Below, piece after piece: positions 1 through 7,430 of a stretch of DNA of 64,000 bases. Made by a program: the position numbers and the translations under genes. The notes below the pieces were generated by a model. The model saw nothing but the letters and a program-made list of their open reading frames with translations. It did not search any database and was not told the DNA's origin. Numbering within the stretch: the first letter of the stretch is position 1; every line of letters begins with the position of its first letter. The stretch covers positions 270,734,993-270,798,992 of the forward strand of contig OZ005656.1 of NCBI GenBank assembly GCA_963930645.1. Direction: 5' to 3'. Source of the DNA: Salticus scenicus. Taxonomy: Eukaryota; Arthropoda; Arachnida; Araneae; Salticidae.

Positions 1-470
1 CTTATTTCACCTGAGTTCTTTGGGACCAAAACCACTGGAGCACACCAATCGGTTGGTTCATCAACAGCTTCGATAATGCCTTGTTCAATCATACTATTTA
101 AAGCTTGTCGCAGTTTACTCTTTAAAGGTAAAGGAACCTTACGTGGAACTGCTAACGCATAAGGTTTAGCTCCTGGCTTCAAATTAATATGATATGCTTT
201 CTGAATTTTCCCGACTCCCTCAAACAATTTGGGAAACTCTTTATATGGTTCAAAATTGGAATCTATTTTATTGATTCTCATAACAAGATTTAATTTCTCG
301 CTAGCACTGCAGCTGAGCAAAGGGTGTTGCAACTTATTAATCACAAAATTCTTCTCTTCAGTTTCACGATTTTTATTTGACAAATTGCTTTCAAAGGAAC
401 CAACTTTATTAAGTTTTTTATTTATTTCCTGGACCATATAATGATCTATATGATTTTTCTAATTTTATAT
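1..470 (-). pseudogene. pol: Ty3/gypsy-type pol: start of reverse transcriptase (cut by window edge)
   Basis: Read on the minus strand, roughly 250 down to 1 translates to the amino-terminal part of a Ty3/gypsy reverse transcriptase. A KPYALAVPRKVPLPL stretch is followed by an EQGIIEAVDEPTDWCAP segment and VVLVPK, the entry into the RT fingers of Mag-like elements. The polymerase active site would lie beyond the left edge. The segment follows the protease region at 480-540 and belongs to the same element as the gag to its right. The protease reading frame is displaced upstream of this point, so the polyprotein cannot be made as it stands. Family assignment is confident from the conserved proline-rich and WCAP motifs. 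The exact clade is a guess. Confidence 0.8.
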
Positions 471-845
471 TTAATAACTTGTTCTTATAAATTTCATACG
501 GTATAACTGTAACATCTGCACCCATATCAATTTAAATTCAATAGGAATATTTTCAACATGAATTTCTACATTCCACTGCCCTTTCTTTTTGCAATTTGAA
601 CTCACTGATTCCTCAATATGGCCTAAAAATGAATCCTGTGTGGCATTTTCAATTTCATTAACCTGAAATTTCGTTTTACAAACTTTCGAATAATGACCGA
701 TTTTTTTATATTTATTGCAAATTGCTTTAAGCGCTGGACAGTTTTGTTTTGTATGTTTTTGATATTTACCACATCGAGAACAAAAATTCTGAGTTTTATT
801 TTTGTCTAATGAAATATTGTGTTTTTGTTTCATTTTATAATTCAC
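471..845 (-). pseudogene. gag-pol: Retrotransposon nucleocapsid zinc knuckle and start of protease
   Basis: This 124-residue frame carries a first zinc knuckle (CSRC, five residues, H, four residues, C) and a second, damaged knuckle. In the second, the cysteine expected at its second metal position is tyrosine (CNKY instead of CNxC, then H and C). Downstream a VEIHVENIPIEFKL segment leads into the aspartic protease. The active-site triplet is found in a neighbouring frame as DMG followed by ADVTVIPYEIY, so a one-base shift lies near 515-530 and the usual threonine of DTG is methionine. In these elements the knuckles package RNA and the protease cuts Gag-Pol. Both look compromised here. It follows the gag frame to its right through another frameshift near 905. 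Confidence 0.8.
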
Positions 846-853
846 ACTTTTTC

Positions 854-1414
854 CTACAGAACAAATATTAGATGTGGCATGATTAGTAAAGGCTTCTTGT
901 TGTTTCTCAATCGTTTCTGCCTGTCAACATTAATTGCTTTTTCTAATGTTAGTTCCGTTTCTAACTGCAAACGCTCTGACACTTTCTCACGTATACCGCA
1001 CACAATTCTATCCCTAATCATTTCATCTTGAAATGCAACAGGAAAATCACAAGTTTTAACTAAATTATATAATGCAGTAACGAAATTTTCGACGTTTTCC
1101 CCTTCTTTTTGAAAGCGAGAATAAAATTTATATCTTTCATAAATGACATTCTTAGTTGGAATAAAATATTTTTCGAAAGCTTCCTTAACTTTAGCATAAT
1201 CGGATTTATCAGCTTCCGAAAGTGTAAAAGATGTTAATATTTCTTCTGATTGCTGGCCCATTAGATATATTAGAGAATTTACCTGATCTACAGCAGGCTT
1301 ACTTTGGAGTCCTGATGCTGTTCGAAATCTTTCGAATCGTCCTATCCATTTATTCCAGTCTTCGGAGCGAAAATTAAAAGGTTCAGGGGCAGGTATTTGA
1401 TACATGTTAATCAA
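854..1414 (-). pseudogene. gag: Retrotransposon Gag (capsid part)
   Basis: The 186-codon frame opens with MINMYQIPAPEPFNFR and continues with W-x-KWIGRFERFR. This is the capsid signature of Mag/gypsy-type Gag proteins of many invertebrates and fish. Further conserved blocks are VNSLIYLMG, the ENVENFVTALYNLVKTC region and DRIVCGIR, the usual capsid C-terminal domain. The last ~20 residues are out of frame: sequence matching the linker to the zinc knuckles continues in another frame from about 905. Gag would assemble the cytoplasmic particle in which reverse transcription occurs. The start codon at 1414 lies 18 bases inside the putative primer-binding site, which is normal spacing. The gene is interrupted, so I call it a pseudogene. 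Confidence 0.85.
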
Positions 1415-1432
1415 AGTTTACTTAATTTATAA

Positions 1433-1442
1433 GCTGCCACCA
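1433..1442 (-). promoter_or_regulatory. Putative primer-binding site
   Basis: On the minus strand TGGTGGCAGC lies directly after a possible LTR end (…GACAAAACA) and just before gag. A TGG start is expected for a site complementary to a tRNA 3' CCA end. The primer tRNA was not identified. Confidence 0.45.
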
Positions 1443-1949
1443 TGTTTTGTCATCGACAAACACCATAAAAACGTTGAAAACACTTTAATGAGCGCTCATC
1501 ATGTTATTTACAAAATCGGAACTCACTCGCAACTCTCTTTTAATCCGTGCGCAACACCACGGATTAGGAGATAAGGATGAAACACTAGATAGGCCGGCGA
1601 GCGCGAAATCTGAAGCTTCATATTCCGCATTAATTCAGCCGACTAGATGAAAACGATCCGATCGCCGCCTGGTGTAGTACCTTTGAAACTTATCGGAAGA
1701 AAGTGAAAGCCCGCCCCTTCGGCATCTGTCATCATCCGATTTCCGAGAACGACCAATGAACCGCTACAAATTTAAACAAACGCGCTGATTGGTGGATTCT
1801 CGAGATCTGGTAGAGATGAAAATTACTACTTTTCCGTAACATTCGTTATATATCCTATAGACTCTCCTAATCCGTGGCAACCACGGAGTAAAAAGACAGG
1901 AGAAGAAGGTAACGCTGAAATTTTGTGATGTTGTTTTCTAATGTTTACA
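1443..1949 (-). repeat. Candidate 5' LTR of the gypsy-type element
   Basis: Read on the minus strand this 507-bp stretch begins TGTAAACATTAG and ends GACAAAACA, giving TGT…ACA ends, directly before the primer-binding site. It contains a TATA-like GATATATAACG near 1850 and an ATTAAA polyadenylation-like hexamer near 1485, in the order expected for U3-R-U5. A GGGGCGGGCTTTC box lies near 1710. The second LTR is outside the window, so the outer boundary is inferred only from the termini and could be shifted. Confidence 0.4.
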
Positions 1950-2762
1950 GATGGCGCCAGCGTGCAATCCTTCCTTCTCTCCAGCTTCCGCAATGTTATT
2001 CAATGGGGAGATGTCTCGTTTTAATTATTTTTTAAAAAATAATATCAAGCTGAAAAAATTTCGATTGAAAGCAAATTTCATTAAATAGAGTATTCTAACC
2101 AACATGTTTTTTTTTTAAGAGCCATTTTTTACTAATTTTACTTTGAAAGAAAGCTTTTAAAAAATGACGATTCTTATGAACCGAAGCTAGCTAAAACAGA
2201 TAATTGGGAGGAAGGAGAATGGATGAAATTTTGTAAAGAAAAAAAATAAACTTACTTTAGGTTCAGAAAACAAGAACTCGGACTTTATTTTTCTCCTAGA
2301 GCTTTTTTTTTGTTTTTCTTATCACTATCATAGCCTGTTTTACAACTAGGAACGAAACATTTATTTGAAACATCTGAATTATGCAGTTTTAAGAACTTAC
2401 AAAGAAATTAAATTGCTTAAAATAAAAAAAATTAAATGTACTCCAGGAAAATTCTATTGAAAACAACAGTATATCCGCACCGAGGTAGGGAGGAATGACA
2501 AGTGGCGCCCTCAATATTTACCAAAAATTTAGATCACAGTTTCGTAGCTTTCTCCCATTGGACCTTCAACTCCTATTAATATTACTCCGTGGTGGCAACA
2601 CGAACCCAAACATTAACTCTGGTGTTGCCATACACAAAACATAAACTATTTACAAAAATATCGATAGTTAATCGATTGCATCACACGCTCTCGTACGTGA
2701 AGCTTCACTTTCGTCAAAAATAGGGCAGTTCCTTGTTTGTAAACAAACATCTCAACTTTTAT
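1950..2762. other. Non-coding flank between retrotransposon and Maverick fragment
   Basis: There is no supportable ORF. The stretch is AT-rich with short T and A runs. It contains AGATGGCGC at 1950-1958 and a CCGTGG/GGCAAC motif near 2583 that resembles two motifs inside the candidate LTR. Confidence 0.5.
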
Positions 2763-2763
2763 G

Positions 2764-2890
2764 AGTGGTTGGCAAAAAGGCTTGGGAAAAGCATAGCGAT
2801 GGCGATTACTTGATTACTACCAACGGAAAATCAATGGTGGGCGGGGCGCGGGAAAGTCGAGCGCGCTTTTTTGCCAACCACATGACGTCA
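2764..2890. promoter_or_regulatory. Dyad, GC box and CRE upstream of the capsid genes
   Basis: GTGGTTGGCAAAAA near 2766 is repeated inverted as TTTTTTGCCAACCAC near 2868. Between and beside them are a GGGCGGGGCGCGGG box (about 2838-2853) and a perfect cAMP-response-type palindrome TGACGTCA (2883-2890). This lies about 120 bases before the first capsid-block frame. A promoter role is inferred from motifs and position only. Confidence 0.4.
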
Positions 2891-3003
2891 CGAGGAAATG
2901 CTCTATACCTCTCGTGATGTTTGTTCCTTAGCAGTGTTGTGCGAAATCTTTTGAAGATTACTATTCCCATCAGTCGGGTAGACTACTTAGATCAGTCGGG
3001 TAG

Positions 3004-3369
3004 ACCGCCTTTAGTGGCTTAAATTATTATCAAGGTGCTACTTTACAAAAGGGAAATGGATTCGGTGGACTGTTTCGATCTCTTTTTCGAGCAGTGGTAT
3101 CCCTTTTCAAATCGGGGGCGAAAGCGGTCGGCAAGCAATTGTTTCATTCGGGCGTGAAAGTATTGAGTGACCTGTCTCACGGAGAAGACATTAAAGTGGC
3201 CACCAAACGAAGATTAAAAGAAGCTGGACAGACCTTAACCGACAAAGCCACTATTAAAATGAAGACGATGGTTGGATCGGGCCGTCGGTATAAAAAGAGG
3301 CAGCGTTCTACCAAAGCAGTCACTCGACGTCAAGCCAGGAAAGTGAAGGTAAAAGATGTTTTCGCTTAA
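3004..3369 (+). pseudogene. Small basic virion-type protein of Maverick/adintovirus (pX/pVI-like)
   Basis: The open frame starts after a stop at 3001-3003. It includes YYQGATLQKG, a glycine-rich amphipathic GFGGLFRSLFRAVVSLF segment, KSGAKAVGKQ, and a basic tail rich in K and R. The amphipathic head followed by a GAKAVGK stretch and a basic GSGRRYKKR tail is what I associate with the small capsid-associated or core-like proteins next to the major capsid gene in these elements. It may bind DNA or membrane in the particle. The only ATG is internal at 3094, after the amphipathic segment, so the natural start appears lost. The stop is two bases before the capsid gene ATG. The role is inferred from position and composition. 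Confidence 0.55.
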
Positions 3370-3371
3370 AG

Positions 3372-4669
3372 ATGTCTGGACTCATCCATAAAGATTTTGC
3401 TGCCTTTGCGAAATCCGAATTGGATTTATTTTTGAGCCCACCCACGCAAACGGCTATCGAAAAAGAATATTTTGCTGAATACCACCCTCTTGCGAATATT
3501 CGAGACGGCGGACCTGTGGAATTTAATATTTCCGGAAATGGTGAAGACTATATTGATGTATCGGCTTCCTACCTGTATGTGAAAGTGAAAATTACCAAGT
3601 TCGATGGATCGCCCTTACCTTAGCGCAAACGGATCCAGTCTCTTCCGTGAATTTATTTTTACACGCCTTGTTTTTTCAAGTGGATATCAGCCTGAACGAA
3701 AGAGTGATCTCCTCGTCGAGTAACACCTACCCCTACCGATCATATATTGAAACGCTGTTGAATTATGGAGAAGATGCTAAGAAAAGTATATTGTCCTGCA
3801 AATGTTTTTACAAAGATGAGAATTTGGCTGCTACAGACCCCGGATTGAAGATACGTTACGCACTCACGAAAACAAGCAAAACTTTAGATATGATTGGACC
3901 TTTGCATTGTGATATTTTTCAACAAAATCGACTGCTATTGAACATGGGTCGACTTGAAAAATAAGATGACCCGAAGCAAGCCCGAAGTTTCTTTAATGTG
4001 TAAAATCGATGCGGCGAAACCCATTTAAAACTACAAAGGGATTTTGGAACATGCTTCTATTTTCATACGTAAAGTGAAAGTGAGCCCAGGTGTATTACTG
4101 GGTCATGCCAAGGCCTTAAAGAAAAGTACAGCAAAGTACCCCATCGACCGAGTGTTATGCAAGACCTATTCGATTTCGACCGGAAGTAAATCCTTTATGC
4201 AAGACAATGTGTTTTTAGGAGCCATGCCTAATAGAATTATTATTGGACTTTTAGAAAATAGTGCCTACACTGGACAGTATGATTTGAATCCCTTTTATTT
4301 CCATCATCACAAAGTCAACTTTTTAAGTGTTTACGTGGATGGATAACCCGTACCCAGCAAACCCTTGAAATTGGATTTCGAAGAAAATAACTATATACGA
4401 GCGTACCATAGACAGTTTTCAGGATTTAATCGGGATACCGGCATTTATCTCACCCGGGATGACTTTGCGAACGGGCATACTTTGTATGCTTTCGAATTGA
4501 GCCCTGACGTGTGACGGACCCCATCTGAATATGCAACAACAAGGAAATTTACGAATTGAAATCAAGTTTGCAGACTCCTTAGAAAAAACCACGATTGGTG
4601 TATGCGGAATTTGTAAACATTATAGAAATTAGCGAAACACGGCATGTGTTGTGTGACTTCCCCAACTGA
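3372..4669 (+). pseudogene. MCP: Maverick/Polinton major capsid protein, broken
   Basis: The frame begins MSGLIHKDFAAFAKSEL with the PPTQTAIEKEY segment typical of the Polinton double-jelly-roll capsid protein (the family annotated as C. elegans F54H12.2-like). It continues through the frames at 3647-3964 and 4044-4346 and then through FSGFNRDTGIYLTRDDF to an end reading LCDFPN with the stop at 4667-4669. Conserved blocks in order include DVSASYLYVKVKI, ALFFQVDISLN, YPYRSYIETLLNYG, RLLLNMG and the SPGVLLGHAKAL region. At least four lesions interrupt it: a stop near 3622, stops near 3964 and 4030, a stop at 4344-4346, and a shift near 4515-4600. Total span fits the usual length of about 420-450 codons. 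It would form the icosahedral shell if intact. Confidence 0.85.
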
Positions 4670-4671
4670 AA

Positions 4672-4927
4672 ATGAATTCTATTGAAATAGATTTATTTTA
4701 TCCCACGATCCAGTAACCAAGAAATACTTTTCCGATGTTTTTCCCAGTTACAATTACCCAAGAAGATCGTGCATTATCCTGCCTGTTTTGTATACAACGT
4801 GAACAAGTCTACAGAAGCCGGAAGCCACTGGGTGGCCTTCTACTTACCCTCCCCTACGGAAGAATCTTATCAGAAATTGCTTATCAGCGATAACAGCTCA
4901 TTCTACCATTTGATTTCGTGTGTGTAG
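4672..4927 (+). pseudogene. PRO: Adenain-like capsid maturation protease, truncated
   Basis: The ATG is two bases after the capsid stop. After two frameshifts the sequence gives a DPVTKKYFSDVFPS block and then an HYPACFVYNVNKS … GSHWVAFYL block. The histidine in GSHWVAFY matches the catalytic histidine of the Ulp1/adenain cysteine protease fold used by Mavericks for virion maturation. The downstream acidic and cysteine catalytic segments (SYG and CG regions in the family) are absent. The frame ends after about 85 codons against roughly 200 usual, and the next gene follows at once. Part of the gene has been deleted. Identification rests on the His motif and the capsid neighbour. Confidence 0.65.
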
Positions 4928-4938
4928 GTTGTCTCGAA

Positions 4939-5979
4939 ATGTCTGCTGTGAGTTTTACGGAAAACGAACTAAATGTCCAGTATGTTTCAAACTTTATCGA
5001 AAAGGAACAAGCGGATCGGTATTTTGCTGAGTTAAAAACTTTACCTTTCTACACGCTGACGTTTAAAATTCGTGGAAAAAGTATTAAGCCTAAAAGACAA
5101 GTTCTAGGATACGGTGATTAGACTTTGAGCTATGCCTTCAGTGGAACCCATGTGCCGGCCAACCCTTGGACTCCTCTAATATTAGAACTGCGGGGTCAAG
5201 TAAAAAATGGACGGCTTCTACCTTCAACTATGTTCTGCTAAATCTCTACAGCAATGGATACAGCTACATATCCCAACATAAAGACGATGAAAGTGGATTG
5301 GATGCAACTTTCTCCCATCGTAGTCCTCAGCTTTGGTGCCAAAAGAACAATTGAGTTCAAGAAGCCTATAACGCCTTCAACTTCAATTCCTTTAGAGCAT
5401 GGTTCTCTCTACAGTATGTTAAAGCCTACCAACGAACTGTTTAACCATGGCATTGCACCAGATCCTAGCATTAAAGACATGAGAATCAGCCTGACTTTTC
5501 GTCATTTAATACCCAACCCCATCATACCGCCTTTAAAGAAACCAAGACTTGTTATAAGTGATGCTTCATTCAGTGCATGTGATACTTCGAAAAACTCTTT
5601 ATTCAATGGCTGTGATACTTCTGTAGAAACCTGTTCTCAAGACATGTGTGAAGAATTGAATGTGAATGACTGGTTAAACCAATGGATACGTGAACAATCT
5701 TGGGACCCCATACGGGGTGAATTTAATTTAAATTGGAGTCTTTTTTTACAAATTGTAATAGAAAAGAATTTTAATGTGAGAATCCATATTCGTAATTTTA
5801 AAGAATTATGCACAGGTGAATGGATACCTACTAGAGATGGTGTTGTAATGACAGATCAGATTTGGCATTATTTTCAACGTAAGATTGAAAATTTTAATTT
5901 TGAGTCTGTAAATGATAGTTTTATTTGTAACAATCAATTAATAATGACTTTTATTGACGAAGATTATTGTACGCTATAA
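4939..5979 (+). pseudogene. AlkB-family 2-oxoglutarate/Fe(II) dioxygenase fused to a PC4-like domain
   Basis: Starting MSAVSFTENEL, the sequence carries the ALKBH2/3-type core in order. First come the nucleotide-recognition segment with QVLGYGD, then LSYAFSGTHVPANPWTP, FNYVLLNLYSNGYSYISQHKDDE (given in part) and PIVVLSFGAKR. LEHGSLYSM, NHGI and RISLTFR follow. The iron ligands appear as H-x-D in HKDDE and H in NHGI, and the two arginines in RISLTFR match the 2-oxoglutarate-binding pair. Known members repair alkylated DNA or RNA by oxidative demethylation. Lesions: an in-frame TAG at 5119-5121, a shift near 5200 and a shift near 5305. From 5305 the frame is open to 5979 and adds about 150 residues beyond the dioxygenase. 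It sits between the Maverick protease and another virus-type ORF with tight spacing, so it is part of the element and not a host gene. Confidence 0.85.
5700..5979 (+). other. PC4-like ssDNA-binding domain at the C end of the AlkB frame
   Basis: Around 5770-5900 the protein reads NVRIHIRNF, then GEWIPTRDGVVMTDQIW, then a YFQRKIENF helix. This follows the PC4/p15 coactivator pattern: a beta strand V-x-I-x-IR-aromatic, a GE…P…G(V/I) hairpin, then QW and a helix. PC4 proteins bind melted or single-stranded DNA. Physical linkage to an AlkB core is visible because the ORF is continuous. Whether this is a true fusion or two genes that ran together cannot be told, as no internal start stands out. Motif match only. 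Confidence 0.5.
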
Positions 5980-5982
5980 CAA

Positions 5983-6561
5983 ATGTTTTCTTTAAATCCT
6001 TTTGGCTTTTATTTAAAACCCAATGTCATTAAATTATCCAAGGATCAAATTTATAAACTTAGAGAACTCAAAATGAAAATAATTCATTTTATTATTGATG
6101 CAATATTCACCTTTCAACTTCCTATGTTAATTCTGAACAAACCCCTTGTGTGTATTTCTCATGAAAATAAGCAAAGTGCCAAGGAAATCTTACTCAATTC
6201 TATCGTGAATGAAATTCAGTTAGGAATTGAAAATTTATTTCATTGTGAGGGGTGTTTATTCAATGCACCTGATCAAAACTCACATGATTGCTTAATGAAA
6301 TCTATGTTTGAAAAGTATCAATTACATCATGAAGAAATACTGTTAAAATTAAATATGCATACTATTGTTAAAAACATAAAATGTAGCTGTCATTACAACG
6401 ATTTCTTTTTTAAACAATTGAATATGACCTATGAAAAATATATTGAAGATATTTTATCAAAAAAGTGCTGTGTATCTAATGTTATGACAACGATTTCTTC
6501 TTTAAACAATTGTATGAAACTACTTTATCCAAAAAGTAATGTGTGTATATATGTTTTATAG
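5983..6561 (+). CDS. Uncharacterised Cys/His-rich Maverick ORF
   Basis: An intact 192-codon frame starting three bases after the previous stop, so likely co-expressed with it. The protein is lysine- and leucine-rich with a compact CEGC-x8-HDC cluster near residues 88-103 that could bind zinc, and more cysteines later (KCSCH, KKCCV). I recall similar C-x2-C…P-x-Q…H-x-C motifs in accessory ORFs of Mavericks and adintoviruses but cannot name a family. It is followed by a polyadenylation-type CAATAAA about 10 bases after the stop. An imperfect repeat (FFFKQLN and related DNA) occurs near 6400 and 6490. It is the only gene in the block without a visible lesion. Confidence 0.6.
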   Translation: MFSLNPFGFYLKPNVIKLSKDQIYKLRELKMKIIHFIIDAIFTFQLPMLILNKPLVCISHENKQSAKEILLNSIVNEIQLGIENLFHCEGCLFNAPDQNSHDCLMKSMFEKYQLHHEEILLKLNMHTIVKNIKCSCHYNDFFFKQLNMTYEKYIEDILSKKCCVSNVMTTISSLNNCMKLLYPKSNVCIYVL

Positions 6562-6566
6562 TTTTA

Positions 6567-6575
6567 CAATAAATG
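6567..6575 (+). terminator. Polyadenylation-type signal
   Basis: CAATAAATG follows the stop of the Cys/His ORF by about a dozen bases, a plausible cleavage signal for the rightward transcript. Confidence 0.35.
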
Positions 6576-6646
6576 GAATGAAACTGTATATATGTGTCTG
6601 TCTTATTTTTGTATCATCATTTAGAATATAAGTTTGAATTAGAAAG

Positions 6647-6758
6647 ATTTCTTAAAAGAATTTATTTTTAAGAGATTCAATCATGAAAAAATTCATTCAC
6701 TTCCTAGAGATTAAATAATTTATTTAAAAAATAATAAAAATAAATTCTTTTAAGAAAT
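6647..6758. repeat. 24-bp perfect inverted repeat between convergent genes
   Basis: 6647-6670 and 6735-6758 are exact reverse complements (core TTCTTAAAAGAATTTATTTT) with a 64-base spacer. The right arm overlaps the place where the integrase reading frame loses similarity just after its catalytic glutamate. Confidence 0.8.
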
Positions 6759-7287
6759 ATCGTTCCACGACAGAAGATTTTGTATTGTTATTTGTCGTAA
6801 AAAACCGGACGCCTTCCTCTTTCAAAAATTTTTGAAAAAGTCTGTTTTGATACTCTTTTCCGTCATCCGATTGCAGGGACTTGGGTTTTCTCGTCGCAAA
6901 AATAGACCGGAACGTCTTTGCAATATCTTCACCTCGTTTTTGCTTCAAAGGGGCCACCCATGCAAATTTAGACAGAATGTCTATGCATGTCAGGATAAAG
7001 CGGTACCCTTGATTGAACTTTTGCAAACTATCGAGATCCACTAAGTCGGTTTGCCACTGTTGATCGATGGAATATACGATCACCTGATTGGTCGGGAACT
7101 ACCTTCGAACGGGTTTGTGCAACGTGTATGCATCGACTCCGCTGAGCCAGTCTTGAATCTTCTTCTTCGAGATTTTGCCTTTGGCAGCATGAAATAAGGC
7201 ATATACACCACCAAAACTTCCTGCGTTGGATCCTGATACATCTCCATCGTTACAACACAACATTTTATTATGACTCACATTCACATG
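6736..7287 (-). pseudogene. INT: Maverick/Polinton retroviral-type integrase, C-terminally truncated
   Basis: On the minus strand AGSFGGVYALFHAAKG, then WLSGVDAYTLHKPVRR, then DQQWQTDLVDLDSLQKFN lead into the DDE core. The acidic residues are seen in DLVD, in the QSDDGKEY block and in SSVVER, the family's three catalytic positions. The N-terminal zinc-binding-like region before AGSFGG is poorly preserved. An in-frame TAG lies at 7099-7101 between VRR and FPT. After VVER the sequence turns into an AT-rich inverted repeat, so the C-terminal chromodomain-type part is lost. The enzyme would insert the linear element with short target duplications. Recognition is strong; function is abolished. Confidence 0.85.
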
Positions 7288-7430
7288 AAAGCGCATCATT
7301 ATCTTCCTCGTACGAAGATACTTTTTAGAATGACTCACTGACGCAACGCATCTCGTTTTATACCTTATAAGTGCACTCACAAGCATTAGCTTCATGGCTT
7401 GATAAATAAAACCCTTATCCACTTATCAAG

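Larger units (their letters stand above)
2763..7430. mobile_element. Maverick/Polinton (adintovirus-like) fragment, capsid half
   Basis: Five rightward frames run in tight succession: basic virion-type protein, major capsid protein, adenain-like protease, AlkB/PC4 gene and Cys/His ORF. A leftward retroviral-type integrase converges on them. Capsid, protease and integrase together are diagnostic of Mavericks/Polintons and the related adintoviruses. The packaging ATPase, the minor capsid protein and polymerase B are not found here, and no long terminal inverted repeat is evident, so this is a partial element. Several genes carry frameshifts or stops. Outer limits are approximate. The polymerase pieces at 48-57 kb belong to a different insertion. 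Confidence 0.8.
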
